A DNA stretch of 13,293 bases from contig DATFXR010000374.1 in assembly GCA_035315685.1 (NCBI GenBank), positions 1 to 13,293 of the forward strand, in the 5' to 3' direction. A program made the translations under genes and the position numbers. Positions 9,237 through 13,293 of this stretch are shown here, piece after piece (the stretch's first letter is position 1; each line of letters begins with the position of its first letter). The notes beneath the pieces are model-generated. The model did no database searches. It was not told where the DNA came from and saw only the letters and a list, made by a program, of their open reading frames with translations. Origin of the DNA: QHWK01 sp035315685 (GTDB lineage: Bacteria > Acidobacteriota > Vicinamibacteria > Vicinamibacterales > CAVVIG01).

Positions 9237-9875
9237 ATGCTTCATGGTTCGACGCTCGTCGCGTTCGTCGGCGCATCGATCGCGCTGCTGCTGACGCCCG
9301 GGCCCGCGGTCCTCTACATCGTGACCCGCAGCGTGGATCAGGGCCGCCTGGTTGGTCTCGTCTCGGTCCTTGGCATCTGCACCGGCACGATGGTGCACGT
9401 GGTCGCCGCGACGCTGGGTCTGTCGGCGGTGCTGGTGTCGTCGGCGCGTGCGTTTACCGCCGTCAAATACGTCGGCGCCGTGTATCTGATCGTGCTCGGC
9501 ATTCAAGCGCTCGTGCGGCGCGAGCCGCCGCCGGCGGCGAGCGCGGCCATCGAGCCGACCGGCTTGCACCGAGTCTTCGCGCAGGGCGTGGTCGTCAACA
9601 TCCTGAACCCGCACACGGCGCTGTTCTTCTTCGCGTTCCTGCCGCAATTCGTCAATCCCTCGCGCGGCAGCGTGCCGGCGCAGATGCTCGCGCTCGGCGT
9701 GCTGTTCGTCATGTTGTCAGCGACGACCGACACCGGCTGGGCGATCGCCGCCGGCACGGCCGGCGACTGGATTCGGCGGAACCCGCAGTTCGCGCGACGG
9801 CAGCGGTATGTCACCGGCGGCGCGCTGATCGGCCTGGGCGCGGCGACGGCGTTCTCCGGCAGCCGCCACACCTAG
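9237..9875 (+). CDS. LysE/RhtB-family amino-acid exporter
   Basis: This is a 212-residue inner-membrane protein of the LysE/RhtB translocator superfamily, whose characterised members export lysine, threonine, homoserine or related amino acids. The family length (about 205-215), the N-terminal helix ending in TPGPA, the basic loop near SVDQGR, the NPHTALFFFAFLPQF segment (family form NPK..LFF..FLPQF) and about six membrane helices support the call. The substrate cannot be read from the sequence. The gene lies 24 nt after amt with its own -10-like box, and mutM starts 7 nt after its stop, so it probably heads a small transcription unit with mutM. An amino-acid exporter next to the glutamate-synthesis operon is suggestive, but the separate promoter argues against a tight functional link. 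Confidence 0.88.
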   Translation: MLHGSTLVAFVGASIALLLTPGPAVLYIVTRSVDQGRLVGLVSVLGICTGTMVHVVAATLGLSAVLVSSARAFTAVKYVGAVYLIVLGIQALVRREPPPAASAAIEPTGLHRVFAQGVVVNILNPHTALFFFAFLPQFVNPSRGSVPAQMLALGVLFVMLSATTDTGWAIAAGTAGDWIRRNPQFARRQRYVTGGALIGLGAATAFSGSRHT

Positions 9876-9882
9876 AGCCAGC

Positions 9883-10716
9883 GTGCCCGAACTGCCCGAG
9901 GTCGAGGCGATCCGCCGCCGGCTCGAGCCGGCGATGCGTGGCGCGCGGATCGAACGTGTCCTGCTGCGCCGTGCGGACCTGCGCAAGCCGTTTCCAGCCG
10001 ACTTCGCGCGGCGTCTGGAGCGTTGCCGCGTCCGCGCCGTCGATCGCCGCGGCAAGTATCTGCTGGTCGCGCTCGATTCAGGCGACACGCTGCTGATGCA
10101 TCTCGGCATGTCCGGATCGTTCCGGATCGACTCCGGCTCGACGCGGCGCCGCAGCGCCAGGGTCGTTCCGCCGGATCGCCACGATCACGTGGTCTTCTCG
10201 CTGTCGAACGGCACCATCGTGACGTTCAACGATCCGCGGCGCTTCGGCATCATGGATCTGGTCGGCGAGGGGGCGCTCGTCGCGCATCAGACGTTCGAGG
10301 CTATGGGACCGGAGCCGCTTGCGCCCGGGTTCGACGCGGCAGTGCTGGCAGCGGCGTGCGCCGGCAAGCGCGTCGCGCTGAAAATCGCGCTGCTCGATCA
10401 ACGCGTCGTCGCCGGACTGGGGAACATCTACGCGAGCGAGGCGCTGCACGTCGCACACCTGTCGCCACGACGACGGGCGTCGACGATCGCGACGGCTGCG
10501 GGCCGGCCGCGCCTTCACGCCGTGCGGCTGGCTGCGGCGATCAAAAGCGTGCTGCAGCGCGCGATTCACCGGAAGGCCGCGTACGATGGCGGCGGCCGCT
10601 TTCGCGTCTACGAGCGCGAGGGCGAAAAGTGTCCGACGCGGGGATGTCCCGGCACGATTCGCCGCATCTCGCAGGCCGGACGATCGACGTTCTTCTGTCC
10701 GATCTGCCAGCGCTGA
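9883..10716 (+). CDS. mutM: Formamidopyrimidine-DNA glycosylase
   Basis: MutM (Fpg) removes 8-oxoguanine and formamidopyrimidines from DNA and nicks the abasic site. The GTG start is fixed by chemistry: after Met removal it exposes Pro2 in PELPEVE, the Schiff-base nucleophile, followed by the catalytic Glu3. Other marks are K58 (RRGKYL), MHLGMSG with the intercalating Met, NDPRRFG, GLGNIYASEAL of the helix-two-turn-helix, and the zinc finger C250, C255, C272, C275 ending in GRSTFFCPICQ. The first zinc pair is spaced Cx4C rather than the common Cx2C. The stretch between the last helix and VYEREGE is about 12 residues, half that of E. coli Fpg, and lacks a GGTTLKDF-like segment, so the 8-oxoG capping loop appears shortened. 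Length is 277 residues. It lies 7 nt after the LysE-type gene. Confidence 0.95.
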   Translation: MPELPEVEAIRRRLEPAMRGARIERVLLRRADLRKPFPADFARRLERCRVRAVDRRGKYLLVALDSGDTLLMHLGMSGSFRIDSGSTRRRSARVVPPDRHDHVVFSLSNGTIVTFNDPRRFGIMDLVGEGALVAHQTFEAMGPEPLAPGFDAAVLAAACAGKRVALKIALLDQRVVAGLGNIYASEALHVAHLSPRRRASTIATAAGRPRLHAVRLAAAIKSVLQRAIHRKAAYDGGGRFRVYEREGEKCPTRGCPGTIRRISQAGRSTFFCPICQR

Positions 10717-11802
10717 TCAGTCGAGGAACCGTTGTGCAGCGCCGGCAATCATCGCCAGCGTCAGCACCGCAATCGCGCACTCACCGGCGATGCCGACGAT
10801 CAGCGGCCGCCAGCCTTGCCGTGCCATGGCGCGGATGTCGGTGCGCAGGCCGATCCCAGCGAAGGTGAACAGGAATGCCCATCGCGAGAGGTTCGCGATG
10901 TCCGCGGTCTGAGCCCTGGTGAAGGCACCAAGCGTGGCGAGCAGCGAGACCGCAAGGAAGCCGAGCACGAACTTCGGAAACTTCGCCCACAGGAACGCGG
11001 TCTTGTGCGTGATGTCCGACGCGCCGCCCTGACGCACCCAGTGCAACGCGTAGCCGAGCACGACGAACCCGATCGTCGCATTGCGCGTGGTCTTCGCCAG
11101 CACCGCGAAGCGGCCGGCCGCCTCCGAATACAGCGCGCCGGCGGCAGTCGCCTCGGCCGTGTTGTCGACGGCGAGACCGACCCACAGCCCATAGGCGTGA
11201 TCGCTCATCGCGAGCGCATGGCCGACGATCGGAAACACGAACAGGCTCACGGCGCCGAGCGCGAGGATTGCCGCGATCGCATACGACGTGTCCTCGTCTT
11301 CGGCCTCGATCGCGCCCTTGGCCGCGATGATCGCGGAGACGCCGCAGATCGACGCGCCGATCGCGAGCAGACTCGTGAGCTTCGGCGGCAGCTTGAAGGC
11401 GCGGCCGAGCGCAGTCATCACCGCGATCGAGACGGCGAGCTCGAGTACCACGCACGCCAGGCTGACGCCGCCGAGCCGGGCGACGTCGCCGAGGAGGAAG
11501 CGCGCGCCGAGCAGTACGATGCCGGTCTTGAGCCAGAACTCGTACGTGCCGATGCCCGCGTCGAAGATCTTCGGCACGCCGGTCGTGTTCGAGACGACGA
11601 GGCCGAAGATGATCGCCCACAGGACGTACTCGATGTTTGGCAACGTCACATGATGCGCCCGGCCATAGGCGGCGATCGACTGCTCCGCCAGCTTGCCGGC
11701 ATATCCGACGACGGCGAGCAGCGCGATGCCCGGAATGACGGCGGCGATGCGGCGCGCCTGCGACGCGCGGGCCGGCGCGTCAGGAACGACGGTGATAGTC
11801 AT
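10717..11802 (-). CDS. YeiH/PSE-family (UPF0324) putative sulfate exporter
   Basis: This is a polytopic inner-membrane protein of 361 residues with about ten hydrophobic segments. It belongs to the YeiH/UPF0324 group, called the putative sulfate exporter (PSE) family; transport of sulfate or a related sulfur anion is inferred for the family and not established for this protein. The best mark is the helix GASICGVSAIIAAKGAIEA (family form GxSICGxSAI), together with VDNTAEATAAG and a KTTRN segment like the KLTRN of relatives. The ATG at 11802 lies 4 nt after the stop of a membrane microprotein gene, with GGTGA just upstream as a plausible ribosome site. Its stop directly abuts the mutM stop. The upstream leader (11913-12087) looks like a cysteine attenuator, which supports a sulfur-related role and suggests expression rises when Cys-tRNA is scarce. 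Confidence 0.87.
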   Translation of the reverse strand: MTITVVPDAPARASQARRIAAVIPGIALLAVVGYAGKLAEQSIAAYGRAHHVTLPNIEYVLWAIIFGLVVSNTTGVPKIFDAGIGTYEFWLKTGIVLLGARFLLGDVARLGGVSLACVVLELAVSIAVMTALGRAFKLPPKLTSLLAIGASICGVSAIIAAKGAIEAEDEDTSYAIAAILALGAVSLFVFPIVGHALAMSDHAYGLWVGLAVDNTAEATAAGALYSEAAGRFAVLAKTTRNATIGFVVLGYALHWVRQGGASDITHKTAFLWAKFPKFVLGFLAVSLLATLGAFTRAQTADIANLSRWAFLFTFAGIGLRTDIRAMARQGWRPLIVGIAGECAIAVLTLAMIAGAAQRFLD

Positions 11803-11806
11803 GCGT

Positions 11807-11899
11807 TCACCACGGAATGCCGGCTGCGATTCCCAGCTTGACGAGCAGGATGAGGAACGCGGCGGCGATCACGGCGAGCCAGTCGCGAGACAGCGTCAT
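11807..11899 (-). CDS. 30-residue single-pass membrane microprotein upstream of yeiH-like gene
   Basis: Read on the minus strand, an ATG at 11899 opens 30 codons ending in TGA at 11807-11809, 4 nt before the yeiH-like ATG. The peptide begins MTLSRDWLAV, continues with about 20 hydrophobic residues interrupted only by one Lys (residue 21), and ends GIPW, so it should form one membrane helix. From memory, longer PSE-family proteins begin with a similar DWLAV-type helix, so this may be that helix as a separate polypeptide, or a small subunit of the transporter; this needs a search. The Shine-Dalgarno is poor (GGGG 8 nt upstream). Position after the terminator and tight coupling to the transporter gene argue for a real gene. 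An alternative is a short ORF that only serves translational coupling. Confidence 0.55.
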   Translation of the reverse strand: MTLSRDWLAVIAAAFLILLVKLGIAAGIPW

Positions 11900-11912
11900 A
11901 GTTGGGGCCCCG

Positions 11913-11953
11913 AAAAGAAAAAGGCCCGGAAAGCATTGAGCCTTCCGGGCCTT
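11913..11953 (-). terminator. Intrinsic terminator in the leader of the yeiH-like operon
   Basis: On the minus strand a 14-bp stem (11953-11940 with 11934-11921, one G-U pair) closes a 5-nt loop UCAAU and is followed by a U-rich run UUUCUUUU (11920-11913). On the plus strand no T-run follows, so it acts on minus-strand transcripts. The only minus-strand unit upstream of it is the short cysteine-rich ORF, so it would stop transcription before the microprotein and transporter genes. Confidence 0.85.
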
Positions 11954-12041
11954 GGAGCTGTTGACGATCGATCGAACTTACTTATGCGTTCACGATCCGT
12001 CTGCAGACAGCGCCGCCTTCGGAGGCTCGAGCCCCGAGGCG
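11938..12041 (-). promoter_or_regulatory. Candidate cysteine-responsive attenuator: alternative RNA hairpins
   Basis: In the minus-strand RNA, segment 1 (12041-12031, CGCCUCGGGGC) begins at the base after the third consecutive UGU codon and pairs with segment 2 (12026-12014) in an 11-bp stem with two single-base bulges and a UCGA loop. Segment 2 can instead pair with the terminator's left arm and loop: GAGCCUCCG (12028-12020) with CGGAAGGCUC (11947-11938), 9 bp with one bulged A. That pairing would break the terminator. A ribosome stalled at the Cys codons would cover segment 1 and free segment 2 for the antiterminator. A ribosome that reaches the stop at 11982 would let 1:2 form, and the terminator with it. 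Pairings are read from the sequence; energies were not computed. Confidence 0.6.
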
Positions 12042-12074
12042 ACAACAACATGCGCAGGTCGGCACCGCGAACAT
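11982..12074 (-). CDS. Cysteine-rich leader peptide (30 codons)
   Basis: A minus-strand ATG at 12074 opens 30 codons ending in TAA at 11982-11984. Cys occurs at residues 7, 9, 10, 11 and 24; residues 7-11 are Cys-Ala-Cys-Cys-Cys, encoded TGC GCA TGT TGT TGT. The rest has no recognisable domain. The ATG lies 7 nt after a TAAGGT box, so it could be the first codon of a leaderless mRNA, and no Shine-Dalgarno is seen. The ORF is followed 28 nt later by an intrinsic terminator and then by a sulfur-linked transporter operon. Leaderless polycysteine short ORFs acting as cysteine-responsive attenuators are known in mycobacteria; here the same layout is inferred. The frame also runs open upstream through the repeats to an ATG at 12230, which I regard as chance. 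Confidence 0.55.
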   Translation of the reverse strand: MFAVPTCACCCRLGARASEGGAVCRRIVNA

Positions 12075-12081
12075 TACGGGC

Positions 12082-12087
12082 ACCTTA
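12082..12087 (-). promoter_or_regulatory. Probable -10 box of the leader/yeiH-like operon
   Basis: Minus-strand TAAGGT (TAnnnT) ends exactly 7 nt before the leader ATG, the same spacing as TATACT before the LysE-type gene. The start of transcription would fall on or beside the ATG. The -35 is weak: GTGCCC with an 18-nt spacer matches 3 of 6 consensus bases. This -10 lies just outside the 9-bp repeat array. Confidence 0.4.
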
Positions 12088-12090
12088 TCA

Positions 12091-12180
12091 CAGGTCGTGT
12101 GGGTCGGGCACGTCGTGCAGGTCGGGCAGGTCGGGCAGGTCGGGTAGGTCGGGTAGGCCAGGTAGGTCAGGTAGGTCGGA
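12091..12180. repeat. Tandem array of ten 9-bp units (CAGGTCGGG / TAGGTCGGG)
   Basis: Ten consecutive 9-nt units run without a gap. The central ones are CAGGTCGGG three times (12118-12144) and TAGGTCGGG (12145-12153); the outer ones differ by one to three bases, for example CAGGTCGTG, TGGGTCGGG, TAGGCCAGG, TAGGTCAGG and TAGGTCGGA. Because 9 is a multiple of 3, all frames through it stay open and give low-complexity peptides (GRSGRS, TCPTCP), none likely to be real. The array occupies the gap between the divergent yeiH-like leader and cupin genes. Its function is unknown; it could be a slippage-generated repeat or a binding-site cluster. Confidence 0.85.
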
Positions 12181-12232
12181 TGTTCGCGCGTTGATCGAGT
12201 AGATTGGGTCCGTCGCGTTGCGTGTGTCATGC

Positions 12233-12245
12233 GGCCCTTCGGGCC
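12233..12245. other. Small GC hairpin in the 5' region of the cupin gene
   Basis: GGCCC-TTC-GGGCC is a perfect 5-bp inverted repeat with a 3-nt loop about 65 nt upstream of the cupin start. No T-run follows on either strand, so it is not a standard intrinsic terminator. It sits between the two oppositely oriented repeat tracts. Confidence 0.4.
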
Positions 12246-12254
12246 AGAGGTTCC

Positions 12255-12299
12255 GACCTACCAGTCCCAGCCGGCCCACCTGACCCACGCGACCCATCA
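12255..12299. repeat. Degenerate inverted partner of the 9-bp array
   Basis: Five successive 9-nt units, GACCTACCA, GTCCCAGCC, GGCCCACCT, GACCCACGC and GACCCATCA, follow GACCYACCN, the reverse complement of the GGTCGGGTA phase of the upstream array. The two tracts therefore face each other across about 75 nt. The tract ends directly before the ribosome-binding site of the cupin gene. Confidence 0.6.
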
Positions 12300-12306
12300 G
12301 GAGGAG
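12299..12306 (+). promoter_or_regulatory. Shine-Dalgarno of the cupin gene
   Basis: AGGAGGAG ends 5 nt before the ATG at 12312. It is one of the strongest ribosome sites in the window and decides this start over the in-frame ATG at 12204, which would add 36 residues from repeat-rich DNA in front of a signal peptide. Confidence 0.8.
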
Positions 12307-12311
12307 CCGCC

Positions 12312-12926
12312 ATGCGCTGGGTCGCTTTCGCTCTTCTGTCGGTTCTCGTGCAGGCCGCGGCCGGAAAGCTGCCGCCGGCGTACCCGCGTGCGGGCGCGGT
12401 GAAGATCCTCGACAACGATCGCGTGCAGGTGTGGAACATCGCGTGGCTGAAGGGTCAGCCGTCGCCGCTGCACCGGCACCTCTACGATCTCGTCGGCGTC
12501 TACTACGAGCCCGGCGATCGGATGATCATTTCGACGGAAGGCGCAAAACGGCCGGTGTCGACGAAGGCATGGGACATTGCATTTCAGAAGGAAGGCATCA
12601 CGCACATCGAGGAAGGCACGAGCGACGCCCCGCTCCGCGCCGTGTTCGTCGAGATGAAGCAGGCCGGTCCGTACGGCACCGGCGCCAGCGGCGGCGACGC
12701 GCCGGCGTTCTCCGGAACGGGCGCGACTCAGAAGCTCGACAACGAGCGCGTCATTGTCTGGGAGTTCATGCAGCCGCCGTCCGGCCGACACCGCCATCTC
12801 CACGACGCGGTGGTCGCCGCCATCGACGGCCAGAAGCCGCGGGCGCTGTTCGTGAAGCAGGGCACCGTGCACGCCGACGAAGGCGCCGGCACGGCGTCGC
12901 GTTATTACGTGTTCGAGATCAAGTAG
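12312..12926 (+). CDS. Exported two-domain cupin-like protein
   Basis: This 204-residue protein has an N-terminal signal sequence (hydrophobic residues 3-17, then AAAG), so it is probably exported to the periplasm. The rest is two similar halves. Half 1 has ILDNDRVQVW (32-41), HRHLYD (H54, H56) and GITH (H98). Half 2 has KLDNERVIVW (141-150), HRHLHD (H160, H162) and GTVH (H187). HxH followed by GxxH is the usual three-histidine metal site of cupins, so each half may bind a metal, although the acidic residue of the classic motif is not clear. The halves look like an internal duplication. No enzymatic role can be assigned; cupins range from dioxygenases and isomerases to binding proteins. The gene stands alone on the plus strand, divergent from the yeiH-like operon. 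Confidence 0.75.
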   Translation: MRWVAFALLSVLVQAAAGKLPPAYPRAGAVKILDNDRVQVWNIAWLKGQPSPLHRHLYDLVGVYYEPGDRMIISTEGAKRPVSTKAWDIAFQKEGITHIEEGTSDAPLRAVFVEMKQAGPYGTGASGGDAPAFSGTGATQKLDNERVIVWEFMQPPSGRHRHLHDAVVAAIDGQKPRALFVKQGTVHADEGAGTASRYYVFEIK

Positions 12927-12958
12927 CGCATTCTCGGACGCCTGACCCCACGCGCGAG

Positions 12959-12976
12959 GTCCGGCTAGAGCCGGAC
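12959..12976. other. Perfect 7-bp hairpin between convergent genes
   Basis: GTCCGGC-TAGA-GCCGGAC is a perfect inverted repeat with a 4-nt loop in the 66-nt gap between the cupin gene and the convergent gene on the minus strand. There is no T-run on either side. It could be a weak bidirectional terminator or a small dispersed palindromic (REP-like) element. Confidence 0.45.
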
Positions 12977-12992
12977 ACTACGTACTTTCGCG

Positions 12993-13293
12993 CTACGTCG
13001 TCGCGGCCAGGTACGGCTTCAGCGCGGCAAACCGATACTCGATTTCTGCGATCTCGTCGGGTGAGAACTCCAGCAGTCGCGGTCCATGTTCCGATCGCTG
13101 GACGGCGGCCTTGAAGATGCCGCGCTTCTTCATGACGTAGAGGTCCACGCCCGGAATCGACTCGCTGAGATTGCGCATCAGCAGGAACTTCGAGAACAGA
13201 TCGCGCAGCGGCTCCGCGTCGCCGTGCTCGTGCAGCGCCCACATCCGCGCCATCGCGTCGGCGTACATCGCGTTGCCCGTGATCACGCCGTCG
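12993..13293 (-). CDS. C-terminal part of a DapA/NanA-family (dihydrodipicolinate synthase-like) protein, 5'-truncated
   Basis: About 99 residues are visible, and the frame is open to the window edge, so the GTG at 13286 is probably internal. The pattern resembles the C-terminal helical region of the dihydrodipicolinate synthase/N-acetylneuraminate lyase superfamily. DGVITGNAMYADAM corresponds to the family's G-x-TGFA-x-P-E region; a helix around LRDLFSKFLLM corresponds to LF-x-x-x-LPL; and VMKKRGIF corresponds to the conserved K-x-x-L-x-x-RG segment before the C-terminal helices. The catalytic Lys and the YxxP part of the barrel lie outside the window, so the reaction (aldol cleavage or condensation of a 2-oxo acid) cannot be assigned. 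The assignment is from a remembered family pattern. Confidence 0.55.
   Translation of the reverse strand, partial: DGVITGNAMYADAMARMWALHEHGDAEPLRDLFSKFLLMRNLSESIPGVDLYVMKKRGIFKAAVQRSEHGPRLLEFSPDEIAEIEYRFAALKPYLAATT

Noticed and set aside
10732..11841. 369-codon plus-strand open frame opposite the yeiH-like gene
   Set aside because: Composition is Arg/Asp/Glu/Gly-rich without domains, while the minus strand gives a coherent membrane protein with the GASICGVSAI motif.
11921..11953. Plus-strand terminator reading of the 11921-11953 stem
   Set aside because: No T-run follows on the plus strand, and no plus-strand gene ends nearby; the U-run is only on the minus-strand side.
11900..12090. A metabolite riboswitch (for example SAM) in the yeiH-like leader
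   Set aside because: I recognise no conserved riboswitch core; the Cys-codon ORF with competing hairpins explains the terminator better.
12199..12205. TAGATT as a -10 box for the cupin gene
   Set aside because: No -35 match at a suitable distance; too weak to list as a promoter.
12091..12299. CRISPR array
   Set aside because: Units are 9 bp, contiguous and without spacers; no cas genes are present.
12204..12311. In-frame upstream ATG extending the cupin protein by 36 residues
   Set aside because: The extension covers the repeat tract and would bury the signal peptide; AGGAGGAG at 12299-12306 supports the ATG at 12312.

Overview
The window is about two-thirds G+C, densely coding and almost free of spacers. 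Base composition, overlapping gene ends, a Cx4C-type MutM zinc finger and short GGTCGGGTA-like repeats would fit an uncultured Acidobacteriota-like bacterium (for example Vicinamibacteria). That placement is an impression, not a demonstrated assignment.

Bases 2-9212 (+) form one nitrogen-assimilation operon: gltB (glutamate synthase large subunit, missing roughly its first 300 residues at the window edge), gltD (small subunit), glnD (uridylyltransferase/uridylyl-removing enzyme), glnB/glnK (PII) and amt (ammonium channel). Joins are -8, +3, +1 and -4 nt, so the genes are almost certainly cotranscribed. Together they cover ammonium entry (Amt), the PII protein that gates Amt, the enzyme that modifies PII, and the enzyme that turns glutamine into glutamate. 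Glutamine synthetase is not in the window.

Bases 9224-10716 (+) hold a LysE/RhtB-type exporter with a leaderless-type promoter (TATACT, 7 nt, ATG), followed 7 nt later by mutM/fpg. MutM ends back to back with a convergent gene (TGA|TCA).

Bases 10717-12087 (-) are the most interesting part. A YeiH/PSE-family (putative sulfate exporter) gene is preceded by a 30-residue single-helix membrane microprotein. Upstream of that lies a strong intrinsic terminator, and upstream of the terminator a 30-codon leaderless ORF with four Cys codons in five (Cys-Ala-Cys-Cys-Cys), three of them TGT in a row. The leader RNA can form mutually exclusive hairpins, 1:2 then terminator, or an antiterminator 2:3. This has the layout of a cysteine-responsive transcription attenuator controlling a sulfur-linked transporter.

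Bases 12091-12300 carry a tandem 9-bp repeat array and a degenerate inverted partner in the divergent intergenic region. Bases 12312-12926 (+) encode a secreted protein made of two cupin-like halves. The window ends with the C-terminal part of a minus-strand gene resembling the dihydrodipicolinate synthase/N-acetylneuraminate lyase family, separated from the cupin gene by a perfect 7-bp hairpin.
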